In this document: piece after piece, positions 16,299-25,868 of the stretch
How the letters are laid out: the number at the start of each line of letters is the position of its first letter
Numbering within the stretch: the stretch's first letter is position 1
Assembly (NCBI GenBank): GCA_009692605.1
Contig: SHYV01000022.1
Span: 1 to 33,076 of the forward strand
Direction: 5' to 3'
DNA from: Myxococcales bacterium
Lineage (GTDB): Bacteria; Myxococcota_A; UBA796; SXON01
Length of the DNA stretch: 33,076 nt
Program-made: the position numbers and the translations under genes
The notes under the pieces: model-generated
Told to the model about the DNA's origin: nothing
Seen by the model: the letters and a program-made list of their open reading frames with translations, nothing else
Database searches by the model: none

Positions 16299-17828
16299 TC
16301 ACACCACAACGCTCTCCCGATACCTCCCGAACACCCGCCGCAGGACGTCGGCCACCTCGCCGAGGGTGGCCTTCGCTTCGACCGCGGCGAGGATCGCGGG
16401 CATCACGTTCGCGGTGCCGGTCGCGGCGTCCCCGAGCGCGTCCAGCGCACCCGCGACAGCGTCCCCATCCCGGCCCGCGCGCCAGACGGCGAGGCGGGCG
16501 ATCTGCTCGGTCTCCAGATCGGCGCTCATCCTCAGGAGCCCGGTCTGCTCAGCGTCATCGCTGATGAAGTCGTTGACCCCGACAACGGTGATCTTCTTCG
16601 TGGGGTCGGTGCTCTCGACGCCAAGCTGGTGGGCATAGGCGCTGTTCTGGATCTCGCGCTGCGGAAACCCCCTCTCGATCGCCGCCACCATGCCGCCCAT
16701 GGCGTCGATCTCCCGGATCAGCGACATGGCCTCGTCCTCGAGTCGGTCGGTCTCTCGCTCCATCACGAGGCTGCCGCCGAACGGGTCAACGTGCTTGGCG
16801 ACCCCGCTCTCGTAGGCGATCACCTGCTGGGTGCGGAGCGCGAGTCGGGCCGAGCTCTCGCTGGGGAGCGCGAGAGCTTCGTCGCGGGAGTTGGTGTGGA
16901 GGGACTGGGTCCCCCCGAGCACCGCCGCCATGGCCTGGATCGCGACGCGGACGACGTTGTTGTCGGGCTGCTGCGCGGTGAGCGTGCTGCCCGCTGTCTG
17001 GGTATGGAATCGCATCATCAGCGAGCGCTTGTCCTTGGCGCCGAACCGCTCGCGCATGATGTACGCCCACATGCGTCGGGCGGCGCGGAACTTGGCGATT
17101 TCCTCGACAAAGTCGTTGTGCGCGTTGAAGAAGAACGAGAGGTTCGGGCCGACGTCGTCCACGCCGAGCCCGGCGGCGATGGCCGCTTCGACGTAGGCGA
17201 TGCCGTCGGCGAGCGTGAAGGCGATCTCTTGCGCCGCGGTCGAGCCGGCTTCGCGGATGTGGTAGCCGGAGATCGAGATCGTGTTCCAGCGGGGGACGGA
17301 GGTGCGGCACCACGCGAAGATGTCGGTCGTCAGGCGCATGCTGGCCCGAGGCGGGTAGATGTAGGTGCCCCGCGCGATGTACTCCTTGAGCAGGTCGTTT
17401 TGGATCGTGCCCCTGAGCGCGCCGGGGTCGATGCCCCGGGACCGGGCCACCGCCACGTAGAGGGCGAGCAACGTCCCCGCGGTCGAGTTGATGGTCATGC
17501 TCGTGGAGACCTGATCCAGCGGAAGGTCGGCCATCAGGGTGTGCATGTCGCCCAGGTGGTCGATGGCGACGCCGACCTTGCCGACCTCCCCGCGGGCGAT
17601 GGCGTTGTCGCTGTCGTAGCCCATCTGGGTGGGCAGATCGAAGGCGACGGAGAGCCCGGTCTGGCCGTGCGCCAGAAGGTACTTGTACCGCTCGTTCGAC
17701 GATCGTGCGTCTCCAAAACCGGCGTACTGGCGCATGGTCCACAGGCGCTCCTGGTACATGGTCGGGTGGATGCCGCGGGTGTACGGGAATTGCCCGGGGC
17801 GCCCGATCGCCTCACCAGAGTCCCTCAT
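16299..17828 (-). CDS. Methylmalonyl-CoA mutase family, large (catalytic-barrel) subunit without B12-binding domain
   Basis: [65 protein letters not shown]; 509 aa, ends before a B12 domain. Confidence 0.93.
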   Translation of the reverse strand: MRDSGEAIGRPGQFPYTRGIHPTMYQERLWTMRQYAGFGDARSSNERYKYLLAHGQTGLSVAFDLPTQMGYDSDNAIARGEVGKVGVAIDHLGDMHTLMADLPLDQVSTSMTINSTAGTLLALYVAVARSRGIDPGALRGTIQNDLLKEYIARGTYIYPPRASMRLTTDIFAWCRTSVPRWNTISISGYHIREAGSTAAQEIAFTLADGIAYVEAAIAAGLGVDDVGPNLSFFFNAHNDFVEEIAKFRAARRMWAYIMRERFGAKDKRSLMMRFHTQTAGSTLTAQQPDNNVVRVAIQAMAAVLGGTQSLHTNSRDEALALPSESSARLALRTQQVIAYESGVAKHVDPFGGSLVMERETDRLEDEAMSLIREIDAMGGMVAAIERGFPQREIQNSAYAHQLGVESTDPTKKITVVGVNDFISDDAEQTGLLRMSADLETEQIARLAVWRAGRDGDAVAGALDALGDAATGTANVMPAILAAVEAKATLGEVADVLRRVFGRYRESVVV

Positions 17829-18355
17829 GCGTCCACGCGGACCAGCTTCGCGCCGGTCTCCACGGTGTTCCCCATGCTCACATAGACCTCCCCGATCGTG
17901 CCATCGATGGGGCTCTTCATCTCGTTCTCCATCTTCATCGCTTCGATGACGATCAGCGGCTGGCCCTTCTTCACGACGTCTCCGACCGCCACCATGACCC
18001 GCACGATGCGCCCGGGCATCTGGGTGCTGAGCAGCCCGCCGGCGCTGGCAACGCCAAGCTGGAGCGCCTTGCGTCGCGGGTCCACCACGCCAACGGCGAG
18101 GGTCAGGCCCACGACATCCACGAGGTAGCCGTCGGGCGAAGCGACGCACCCGGCCTCCCAGCTCTCCCCGTCGATCAGCATGTGGAACGCCTCGGGGGAG
18201 GGGCGGAGCAGGTCGACGAGGTGGGTCTCGTTGCGCTCGGTGCCGTCGGTGTCGGTCTCGATCCAAGTCAGGCGGTGCGTGGCTGGACCGTCGCCGGTGT
18301 CGCGCTCAATGGTCACGAGCCGGGTGGTCTCGCCGATGGTGATCTCGTACTTCAT
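17825..18355 (-). CDS. Biotin carboxyl carrier (biotinyl-domain) protein
   Basis: [19 protein letters not shown] biotinylation motif; ATGA overlaps with both neighbours. Confidence 0.9.
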   Translation of the reverse strand: MKYEITIGETTRLVTIERDTGDGPATHRLTWIETDTDGTERNETHLVDLLRPSPEAFHMLIDGESWEAGCVASPDGYLVDVVGLTLAVGVVDPRRKALQLGVASAGGLLSTQMPGRIVRVMVAVGDVVKKGQPLIVIEAMKMENEMKSPIDGTIGEVYVSMGNTVETGAKLVRVDA

Positions 18356-19857
18356 CGAGCAGATCCAGGGCGGGCCGCGAGCTTCCACGCGCTCTGGTTC
18401 GGGGTGGACGCCGGCGGGCGTCCGGGGCGTATATCCGCCTCGAAGCGTGCGATGGCCGCTGCGATCGTGGCGATGCGGGCGTTCTGGCCGGCGTTGCTGA
18501 GCCTTGCCAGCCGGTCGGGCGTGAGAAACCCGGTGGAGTAGGCGCCCCCCTGAAATTCCGGGTCCGACAGGATCGCGGTCAGGAACGGGATGGAGGTGTG
18601 GATCCCCCGCACGCGGTACTCGCGCAAGGCGCGTACAAGCCGGGTGGTGGCCTCCTCGCGGGTGCTCCCCCAGCAGATGAGCTTGGCCACCATTGGATCG
18701 TAGTGGATCGGCACTTCGTACCCGGCGTAGACCCCGGAATCGACGCGGACCCAGGGGCCGCCAGGCTCGCGCAGCCCGCTGATCTTCCCGGGGGCAGGCC
18801 GGAAGTTCTCGGCCGGGCTCTCGGCGTAGATCCGCACCTCGATCGCGTGGCCGGTCTGCCGGAGATCCTCTTGTGCGAACCAGAGCTTCTCCCCCGCAGC
18901 GATCCTGAGCTGGGCGCGGACTAGGTCGATCCCGGTCACCATCTCGGTGACGGGATGCTCGACCTGCAGACGGGTGTTCATCTCGAGGAAGTAGAATTCG
19001 CCCGAAGCCTGACTGTACAGGAACTCGATAGTGCCGGCGCCCACGTAGTCCACGGCCGCTGCTGCTTGTACGGCGACCTTCGCCATCGCCTGTCGTGTGG
19101 CCTCGGGCAGCACCGGGCAGGGGGTCTCCTCGACCACCTTCTGATTTCGACGTTGGACCGAGCAGTCCCGCTCGAACAGGTGCACGCAGGTGCCGTGTTG
19201 GTCGGCCAACACCTGAATCTCAATGTGTTTTGGGTTCTCGACGAACTTCTCGAGGTACACGGCGTCGTCCTTAAACGACCGAAGCGCCTCGCTCTTGGTG
19301 GAGCGCCAGGCGCTCGCGAATTCGTCTTCGTGGTCCACCTTGCGAATCCCCTTGCCGCCGCCCCCGCCGGCCGCCTTGAGCATCACCGGAAAGCCGATCC
19401 CCCGCGCGATGGTGAGCGCCTCCTGCTCGGTCTCGATGGCGTGGGTGGTGCCGGGTACCACCGGCACGCCGGCGGCGACCATGCGCTGGCGGGCGCGAGT
19501 CTTGGAGCCCATCGCCTCGATCGCAGCCGCCGGCGGCCCCACCCAGACGAGCCCGGCGTCCACCACCATGCGGGCGAACGCCGCGTTCTCGGACAGGAAC
19601 CCGTACCCGGGGTGGATGGCGGTCGCGCCAGTTTGCAGCGCCGCCTCGATGATGCGCTCGCCGCGGAGGTAACTCTCGGACGACGGGGCGGGCCCGATGC
19701 ACACCGCCTCGCCCGCGTTGCGCACGTGCAGCGCGGAGCGGTCGGCCTCCGAGTAGACCGCGACCGTGGCGATACCCAGCTCATGGCAGGCACGGACGAC
19801 GCGGACCGCGATCTCGCCGCGGTTGGCAACAAGGACTTTGTGTAGCGGTGCGTGCAT
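18352..19857 (-). CDS. Biotin carboxylase subunit of acyl-CoA (acetyl-/propionyl-CoA) carboxylase
   Basis: KVLVANRGEIAVRVVRACHELG, HPGYGFLSEN, KAAGGGGGKGIR, EFYFLEMNTRLQVEHPVTEMVTG. Confidence 0.95.
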   Translation of the reverse strand: MHAPLHKVLVANRGEIAVRVVRACHELGIATVAVYSEADRSALHVRNAGEAVCIGPAPSSESYLRGERIIEAALQTGATAIHPGYGFLSENAAFARMVVDAGLVWVGPPAAAIEAMGSKTRARQRMVAAGVPVVPGTTHAIETEQEALTIARGIGFPVMLKAAGGGGGKGIRKVDHEDEFASAWRSTKSEALRSFKDDAVYLEKFVENPKHIEIQVLADQHGTCVHLFERDCSVQRRNQKVVEETPCPVLPEATRQAMAKVAVQAAAAVDYVGAGTIEFLYSQASGEFYFLEMNTRLQVEHPVTEMVTGIDLVRAQLRIAAGEKLWFAQEDLRQTGHAIEVRIYAESPAENFRPAPGKISGLREPGGPWVRVDSGVYAGYEVPIHYDPMVAKLICWGSTREEATTRLVRALREYRVRGIHTSIPFLTAILSDPEFQGGAYSTGFLTPDRLARLSNAGQNARIATIAAAIARFEADIRPGRPPASTPNQSAWKLAARPGSAR

Positions 19858-19876
19858 CCGGACGACTATCAAGAAA

Positions 19877-21178
19877 TCAGGGGGCCCAGGCCGCCCGTAT
19901 GTACTCTGACCGGTCGCCGATCCACGCGCGAACCTGAGCCTGGACTCGCGCCACGGAGGGGCCGGAGCACTCCCTCCTGGGATCGGCCTTGGCGAGGTCG
20001 GTCGTCAGCAGGTCCATGGCGTCGTACCAAGCCAGCAGCGCCTCGGTGTCGATCGTGTCCAGCACAGTTTGCACGCCCGCGCCTTGCGCGGCGAGGCATT
20101 CGGGATCCCGCCAGCACCGTTTGGCGATCTCGCCGGTCGGGTTGTCCCAGCTCATCCCCCACTCGTAGTCGTTGATGAACGCGTAGTCAAAATCCCATGG
20201 AATGAACATCATTTTTCCGTCGGACTGCCGATAATAGACCCGGTAGTTGTTCCGGTTCATGGCGTACCCGTCCACGTGGCCGACCCACTGCTCGACCGCC
20301 AGAACGCGGTGCACCTGATCCCAGTCGATCAGCGCGTCGAGGTCAGCCTGAAACGCTGGGCCGGCAAGGGCGATGGCCGCGGACGTGGCGACGATTTCGG
20401 CGTTGGCGTTCTCGGTGCCCTCTTCGAGCTGGAATTGGTCGTCGACGCCGGAGTTGAAGTCAAGCATCGTGTAGCTGCCATCGGGGTAATAGAGGTACTT
20501 TCCGTCGTAGAGTTGACCCTCGTCGTCGTCGGGCAACCAGTTGGACAGGAATCGGCCATCGGGGACCTCGACGATGACGTAGAGCCCGTAGTCCTCCCCG
20601 TTCACCGTGACCTGCGCGAAGCTGGTCCGGGGAGCAGGCAGCCCGGCATCCCGGAACACGCGGTACCCTACCGGTTCTTTCAGGTAGGAGCAGTCCACGA
20701 CCTCGTTGTTCAGGGCCATGGACTTCAGCCCGTGTAGGCGCTGGCCATCGGTGAACTCGCCAAAATCGAACTTGAATTTTGGCTTTCCGGTTAGCTGGCG
20801 GAAGGAGCCTACCTTGCCTCGCAGCCGGACGCCGAGCCCGACGATGGACTCCCCGTCGAAGGTCGCGGTCGCGGGCGTGAATTCGTAGGGATCATCGGCA
20901 AGGGCGTCCCAGGCCTCTTCCGATAGGGTGATGCCCACGTTGTGGACCACCTCGTCGGAGAACCATGCCGCCTGCCATTCCTCGTCGGAGACCGGCTCTC
21001 CTGCGGTGTCGTCGCTGTCCGCCGTGTCGCCGGGCACGGTCGGGATCTCGCTCTCGGCAGGCGGTTCGGCGCCGGTCTCGCCGACCGAGGTGAGCGCGGT
21101 GCAGCCGCAGAGGGCGAGGAGCAGCCACACCGGGGCGGCACGGGGCGCAGGGGGGGAGCGGGATGCGACGGACGTCAT
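19877..21178 (-). CDS. CotH-kinase-like lipoprotein
   Basis: Lipobox-like LLLALCGC, Asp/Thr-rich linker, 'VGLGVRLRGKVGSFRQLTGKPKFKFDF', 'LKSMALNNEVVDCSYLKEPVGYRVFRDAGLPAPRTSFAQVTVNGEDYGLYVIVE', 'MFIPWDFDYAF'. Confidence 0.85.
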   Translation of the reverse strand: MTSVASRSPPAPRAAPVWLLLALCGCTALTSVGETGAEPPAESEIPTVPGDTADSDDTAGEPVSDEEWQAAWFSDEVVHNVGITLSEEAWDALADDPYEFTPATATFDGESIVGLGVRLRGKVGSFRQLTGKPKFKFDFGEFTDGQRLHGLKSMALNNEVVDCSYLKEPVGYRVFRDAGLPAPRTSFAQVTVNGEDYGLYVIVEVPDGRFLSNWLPDDDEGQLYDGKYLYYPDGSYTMLDFNSGVDDQFQLEEGTENANAEIVATSAAIALAGPAFQADLDALIDWDQVHRVLAVEQWVGHVDGYAMNRNNYRVYYRQSDGKMMFIPWDFDYAFINDYEWGMSWDNPTGEIAKRCWRDPECLAAQGAGVQTVLDTIDTEALLAWYDAMDLLTTDLAKADPRRECSGPSVARVQAQVRAWIGDRSEYIRAAWAP

Positions 21179-21288
21179 CCGTTCAGCATACCCGGCCTTG
21201 ACGGTCTTCTTGCATGCCGGTCGGCGATCTTGCGATGTCGCGCTGGCGGCTCGGGGTAATCTGTGCCAAGATCGCGCCATCCGGCGCC

Positions 21289-21432
21289 GCCCTTCCCGCC
21301 GCCCTTCCCGCCGCGCTTCCCGCCGCGCTTCCCGCGGCGCTTCCCGCCGCCCTTCCCGTCGCCCTTCCCGCCGCCCTTCCCGCCGCCCTTCCCGTCGCCT
21401 TTCCCGTCGCCTTTCCCGTCGCCCTTCCCGTC
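21289..21432. repeat. Minisatellite: 12 tandem copies of a 12-bp unit (gcccttcccgcc and variants)
   Basis: Twelve units counted directly, with variants at unit positions 3, 4, 11 and 12. Confidence 0.95.
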
Positions 21433-21442
21433 GAGGTCCTCC

Positions 21443-22312
21443 ATGCGCCCTTCTTCTCCCTCTCCCGCGCTCTCGCTTCTCCTCCTCCTCCCCGCCGCGC
21501 TCATCGCCTGCGGCGAGCCCGAGATCCTCGACGCGGACGGCGATGGCCTCACCGACAAGGCCGAGGCCAACTTCGGCACCGACCCGAACTCCGCCGACAC
21601 CGATGGCGACGGCCTCAGCGACAGCCAAGAGTTCGATCTGGGCACCGACGGCACGCTCCCCGACTCGGACGAGGACGGCTACGGCGATGCGGACGAGGTG
21701 ACCGAGGGCTCCGACCCCACCGACGCTGCGAGCGTCATCTACACCGGGGGATGGCCCTACAATGGTGACAAGGACAGCATCGTCGATCCGGGCTGGGAGG
21801 GGAAGCATACCAACGGCAATCCGTTGCCGCGCTTCGCCTGGACCGACCAGTTCGGCGAGACCGTCGACATCTACGACTACGCCGGCCACGGCAAGCCGAT
21901 CATCATGGATGTGTCTGGGGTGTGGTGCTACTGGTGCAACGAGATGGCGAAGTGGATGGAGGGCAAGAACAACAATGCCATCGCCGACTACTACGCGGTC
22001 GAGCCCTGGTATCAGGAGCTCCCCACCATGGTCGCCAACGGGGACATCTACTGGGTGACCGTGCTCGACGCAGACGCGTCGGGTGGCTCCATCAGGGACG
22101 CCGACCTCACTGCCTGGCACGAGGAGTACCCCAACGACAAGATCGCGATCCTCGGCGACGCTGACCTCGAGCTTCAGGATTTCTTCGCGATCGTCGGGTA
22201 CCCCACGGTCGTCGTCATCAACGATGACATGACCATCGCCGACTACCAGAAGAGCGGCGACTACACCCTCGCGCTCAGCGCCGCGTACGATTTGGTCGTA
22301 GGCGCCGAGTAG
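21443..22312 (+). CDS. Lipoprotein with thrombospondin-3-like Ca-binding repeats and thioredoxin-like domain
   Basis: LLLLPAALIACGEPE lipobox; DADGDGLTDKAEANFGTDPNSADTDGDGLSDSQE; VSGVWCYWCNEMAKWM (CxxC) and VGYPTVVVIN. Confidence 0.85.
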   Translation: MRPSSPSPALSLLLLLPAALIACGEPEILDADGDGLTDKAEANFGTDPNSADTDGDGLSDSQEFDLGTDGTLPDSDEDGYGDADEVTEGSDPTDAASVIYTGGWPYNGDKDSIVDPGWEGKHTNGNPLPRFAWTDQFGETVDIYDYAGHGKPIIMDVSGVWCYWCNEMAKWMEGKNNNAIADYYAVEPWYQELPTMVANGDIYWVTVLDADASGGSIRDADLTAWHEEYPNDKIAILGDADLELQDFFAIVGYPTVVVINDDMTIADYQKSGDYTLALSAAYDLVVGAE

Positions 22313-22324
22313 AGCAGGGAGCGC

Positions 22325-22837
22325 GTGTTGACCCGGGTGGCGGTGTACGCCGGAACCCATTGGATCGTTGGGCTCCTGAACACCGACGGTCGACGGCTGA
22401 ACGAGCTCGCGAACGACCGCGCGAACGAGTTCCTCTCGCTCACCGACGCGCGGGTGCACCGTGAGCCCGACCTGTCAAGGCCGCTCACCTTGTTGCCGCG
22501 CGTCGTGGTGCCGAAGTCGGCGGTGCTGTTGCTCGCTCTGCTGGAGGCCCAGCACGAGGCCCCCGAGAAGCGGCGCACCTACATGCAGAAGAAGCTGTCG
22601 TTTCCGGTTTTCGTGACCGTGGCGGGGACCGAAGTGATCGGCACCATGCACCTGACCACGCGCATCGATCCGGTCGCGCTGCTGGCCCGGCTGGCGATCG
22701 AAGGGTCCGCGTTCTTCGCGGTCGCGGACGCCGAGGTGCCGCAGCTTCCTCCGCTCGGTGGGGCGGAGATCGCGCCCGTCGTGCTCGTCGCTCGTGCCGC
22801 GGTCACCGGCTGCTACCTCGCCGATACGCCGGTCTGA
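22325..22837 (+). CDS. Hypothetical protein
   Basis: GTG-start ORF just after the preceding stop; NELANDRANEFLSLTDARVHRE...; fills the gap in the same direction. Confidence 0.6.
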   Translation: MLTRVAVYAGTHWIVGLLNTDGRRLNELANDRANEFLSLTDARVHREPDLSRPLTLLPRVVVPKSAVLLLALLEAQHEAPEKRRTYMQKKLSFPVFVTVAGTEVIGTMHLTTRIDPVALLARLAIEGSAFFAVADAEVPQLPPLGGAEIAPVVLVARAAVTGCYLADTPV

Positions 22838-22843
22838 AGCGGT

Positions 22844-23752
22844 CTAAACGGCCGGCATGTCAGGCTCGACGAACATCCATTCGACGTCCGGACACTGCGT
22901 TCGCACGGTGGACTCGAACGTATTGATGACCACGCAGGCCTCGGCGACGGTCAACGTGGGCTGGATGTGCACCTTGATCGCTACCATGACCTCGCCCGGT
23001 CCCTGTTGGATCGTGATCAGGCTCAACACTTCGAGGATGTCGGGATGATCGGCGGCGGCGCGGGTCACCACCTCGTGAATGACGGGGTCGGCGCTCTCGC
23101 CTACCAGCAACGACTGGACCTCGCGGGCGAGGAACACGGCCACGCCGACCAGAACGACCCCGATCGCGATGCTCCCCGCTCCGTCCCAGCGGGAGTCGCC
23201 CGTCCACGCGGCGATGATCAGCGCGAGCGCCGCGAGCAGCAGCCCCAACGATGCGGCCGCGTTCTCCCCGAAGACGACGATGAGGTCGGAGTCCTTGGTG
23301 TCGCGCAGGTAATCCAGGAAGGGCTTTTTGCCGCGACGCACGTTCATCTCGCGCACGTTGGAGAGCGTGGCGGCCCCCTCGATGAGCAACGACAGGGCCA
23401 GAATTCCCACCCCCATGCCGACGTGCTCCAGCGGCTCCTGATGCGAGATCTTGTGCGCTCCCTCGTAGATCGAGAACACTCCGCCGCCTGTGAAGAGCAG
23501 CATCGCTACCATGAACGACCAGAAGTACAGCGCCCGACCGTACCCCATCGGGTGGAGTTGGTCCGCCGGCCGCTGCGTTTGCTTGACGCCAAGCAGGAGC
23601 AGCATTTGGTTTCCACAGTCGGCGGCGCTGTGAACGGTCTCGGCCGCCATTGAGCCAGAGCCCGTGAAGAAAGCGGCCACGCCCTTAATGCAGGCGATGA
23701 AGCCGTTCGCAAAGAGGGACTGCAAGATGTGCTTGGTGGCGTCTTTGCTCAC
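22844..23752 (-). CDS. Cation diffusion facilitator family transporter
   Basis: 'ANGFIACIKGVAAFFTGSGSMAAETVHSAADCGNQMLLLLGVKQ', 'HPMGYGRALYFWSF', cytoplasmic tail with VHIQPTLTVAEA. Confidence 0.88.
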   Translation of the reverse strand: MSKDATKHILQSLFANGFIACIKGVAAFFTGSGSMAAETVHSAADCGNQMLLLLGVKQTQRPADQLHPMGYGRALYFWSFMVAMLLFTGGGVFSIYEGAHKISHQEPLEHVGMGVGILALSLLIEGAATLSNVREMNVRRGKKPFLDYLRDTKDSDLIVVFGENAAASLGLLLAALALIIAAWTGDSRWDGAGSIAIGVVLVGVAVFLAREVQSLLVGESADPVIHEVVTRAAADHPDILEVLSLITIQQGPGEVMVAIKVHIQPTLTVAEACVVINTFESTVRTQCPDVEWMFVEPDMPAV

Positions 23753-23777
23753 GTGGGTCCTGGGTCAGGCGTGCTTG

Positions 23778-25394
23778 TTAACGGCTTGGCGCGGGCCGTT
23801 CCATGCCCGCGTTGGCCCACCACGTCGTCTCGCACGCCCGGACCTCGTCGGCGGTCAGCGGGTCCGGGCGCGTGCGGCGTGCCAGACCGGTCGCTGAGAA
23901 TCCGATGTTCTGGTCGAAGCACTCCAGATAACCAACCGGGGGCTGGCGCTGGTGCGCCATCAGCTGGCTCCCTCGAAGGAGCGGGTTTCGGGCGACCACT
24001 GCGTCGACCAGCCCACACGGGTCCACCACGGCGACGCTGGGCATCGTCCAGCCTGGAACGCCGATGCTGACCGCAGAAAACACGTCGATGTCTCCTGCGT
24101 TGAGCGACGGCGTGTCTCCCCGTCGCTTGCCGAAGACCCTCCGGGTGACCGTCGCGAAGGCTTTGTGCTCCTGGTGCCGCATCCCGATGTAGTGCGGGAT
24201 GAGCCAGGCCTCGAGCTGATCCCACGGGGTCGCCATCCACGAGAGGGGAGGGGGCAGCGCGGGCGCGACGGGGACGACGATCGCGTGCACGTCGCCATCG
24301 AGGCCGATGCCTTGGCTCAGCGCGTAGTGGGTCCACGGGATGGGGAGGGAGAGCAGCAGCTGTGCGACCAGAACGCCGATGGCAGTGCCGTCCAACGCCC
24401 CGTGCAGCCGGACCAGCGCGGCCGTCAGTCCGAGCCAGAGCAGCGGTACGAGGTGCGCGTAGACGCGGAACTCGAAGTGATCTCCCCCCACCCAAAAGGT
24501 GTACCACCCGACATGCGCGGCGAGGGCGAGCAACATGGTTGCCCTCGGCAGGTTGATGCTCCAGATCGCCCGCACTGCCGGTCTGGACTTCGCCGCGAGC
24601 ACGGCGAGGCAGGCGGCCCCGAGCCACCACGCGTACTCGATGACGAACGCCGCAGCATAGCGTACGCCCGCCTCTGGCCAGGCGCCGGTCACCTTGGCGT
24701 AGGCGGTGTTGGGGAGCCAGACCCCATAGGTGTGGTGCCGCCACAGGAGATGCGCCGGAAGCAGGAGCAGCGGCCATGCCGCGAGTGTTCGCCGGGTCTG
24801 CACGGCGAGCAGCAACGTGCACCCTGCGAACAGCATGCCGTCCGGCCGGGTCACGCTGAGCAGGGCGGCCCACATGGCGGGCGCGGTGGAGCGGGCGCCA
24901 TCCGTCCACAGCGCCCTACACCACGAGACCAGCAGGAACACCCACAGCGGGGTCTCCAGCCCGGAGCTGGTCCACGCGAGGAACGTACGGTTCGACAGTG
25001 TGCCGAGCAGCACCAGCAGCAGGACGACCGGCTGCCGCCTCCCTGCCGGGATGGACAGCGCCCATCGGCTGGTCTGCAACAGGGTCCCGAACGCGAACAG
25101 CAGCCCGAGCCAGCCCGCGGTTTTCGTCGGGTCAAGCCCGGTTGTGGCCCACGTGCCCCAGAGTACGAGCACCCAGAGCACGCTGGTGTAGCCCTCCACC
25201 GGCTGGAAGGGAGGCAGGTTCCACACAAGGCCGAACCCGGCGCGTGCGTTCGCGACGTAGCGGAAGTCGATGAACGCATCGTCGCAGAGGAAGTGGAACG
25301 CGTTCCATCCGACGACCAGCCCGAGGACAGCGAGCAGGATGACGACCCGGTTCCAGTTCGTCCCTTCCCGAGGCTCCGGTGGCCCGGTGCTCAC
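23778..25394 (-). CDS. Polytopic membrane glycosyltransferase-like protein
   Basis: 'FLCDDAFIDFRYVANARAGFGLVWNLPPFQPVEGYTSVLWVLV' (DDxxI...VEGYTxxLW pattern) plus many hydrophobic segments. Confidence 0.72.
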   Translation of the reverse strand: MSTGPPEPREGTNWNRVVILLAVLGLVVGWNAFHFLCDDAFIDFRYVANARAGFGLVWNLPPFQPVEGYTSVLWVLVLWGTWATTGLDPTKTAGWLGLLFAFGTLLQTSRWALSIPAGRRQPVVLLLVLLGTLSNRTFLAWTSSGLETPLWVFLLVSWCRALWTDGARSTAPAMWAALLSVTRPDGMLFAGCTLLLAVQTRRTLAAWPLLLLPAHLLWRHHTYGVWLPNTAYAKVTGAWPEAGVRYAAAFVIEYAWWLGAACLAVLAAKSRPAVRAIWSINLPRATMLLALAAHVGWYTFWVGGDHFEFRVYAHLVPLLWLGLTAALVRLHGALDGTAIGVLVAQLLLSLPIPWTHYALSQGIGLDGDVHAIVVPVAPALPPPLSWMATPWDQLEAWLIPHYIGMRHQEHKAFATVTRRVFGKRRGDTPSLNAGDIDVFSAVSIGVPGWTMPSVAVVDPCGLVDAVVARNPLLRGSQLMAHQRQPPVGYLECFDQNIGFSATGLARRTRPDPLTADEVRACETTWWANAGMERPAPSR

Positions 25395-25783
25395 GTGTTG
25401 CCGTGGCCTTCTGGTGGACGCGATTTCGCCGGGTCGCTCCGGTGCGCGGGGCCGCGAGCCTCCTCCTTGTCGGCGTCGGTCAGCTTCCGTAGGTTGAAGC
25501 TGGCCCGAACCTCGAGCGAGTAGTCGGTCATGACCTCGCGCAGGCCAAGCTCATCCAGGTAGGCCCGGACTTCACGGGCGATGACGCGGACCAGCTCGGT
25601 CTTCGCCTTGTCGCCGCCCTCAATCACCGCCCCGACGACCTCCCGCGCAGACACCCGCTCCTGCCCCATCAATCGGCGTCCCAACTTGCGAAATCGGCCC
25701 GTGCCGGGGAACTCGTCCCGGGCATCAGGCTCGGCGTCGTGCTCGGTCTCCGAGTGGGGCTCTGGGTCGCGGGGGTCGGCCAT
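25391..25783 (-). CDS. Hypothetical small acidic/charged protein
   Basis: MADPRDPEPHSETEHDAEPDARDEFPGTGRFRKLG...EVRASFNLRKLTDADKEEARG; GTGA overlap with the downstream gene. Confidence 0.6.
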   Translation of the reverse strand: MADPRDPEPHSETEHDAEPDARDEFPGTGRFRKLGRRLMGQERVSAREVVGAVIEGGDKAKTELVRVIAREVRAYLDELGLREVMTDYSLEVRASFNLRKLTDADKEEARGPAHRSDPAKSRPPEGHGNT

Positions 25784-25868
25784 GGGCGGGACTATCCTGC
25801 GGCTGCGCCAAACTTGCTGCCCGTCGCCGGGGCTTCCTTGATATCGGGCGCGCCCTCTCCGGTGGCGA

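Noticed and set aside
21289-21432. CRISPR array
   Set aside because: Units are contiguous 12-mers without unique spacers; it is a minisatellite. The same applies to 4745-4796 and 33030-33076.
19877-22459. 860-aa minus ORF with CotH domain extended N-terminally
   Set aside because: The N-terminal ~430 aa are antisense to the lipoprotein gene and the minisatellite; the lipoprotein signal starts at 21178.
23952-25523. 523-aa plus-strand ORF and 386-aa minus ORF 23749..24909
   Set aside because: Overlap the convincing polytopic membrane protein 23778..25394; composition is that of frame-shifted shadow translation.
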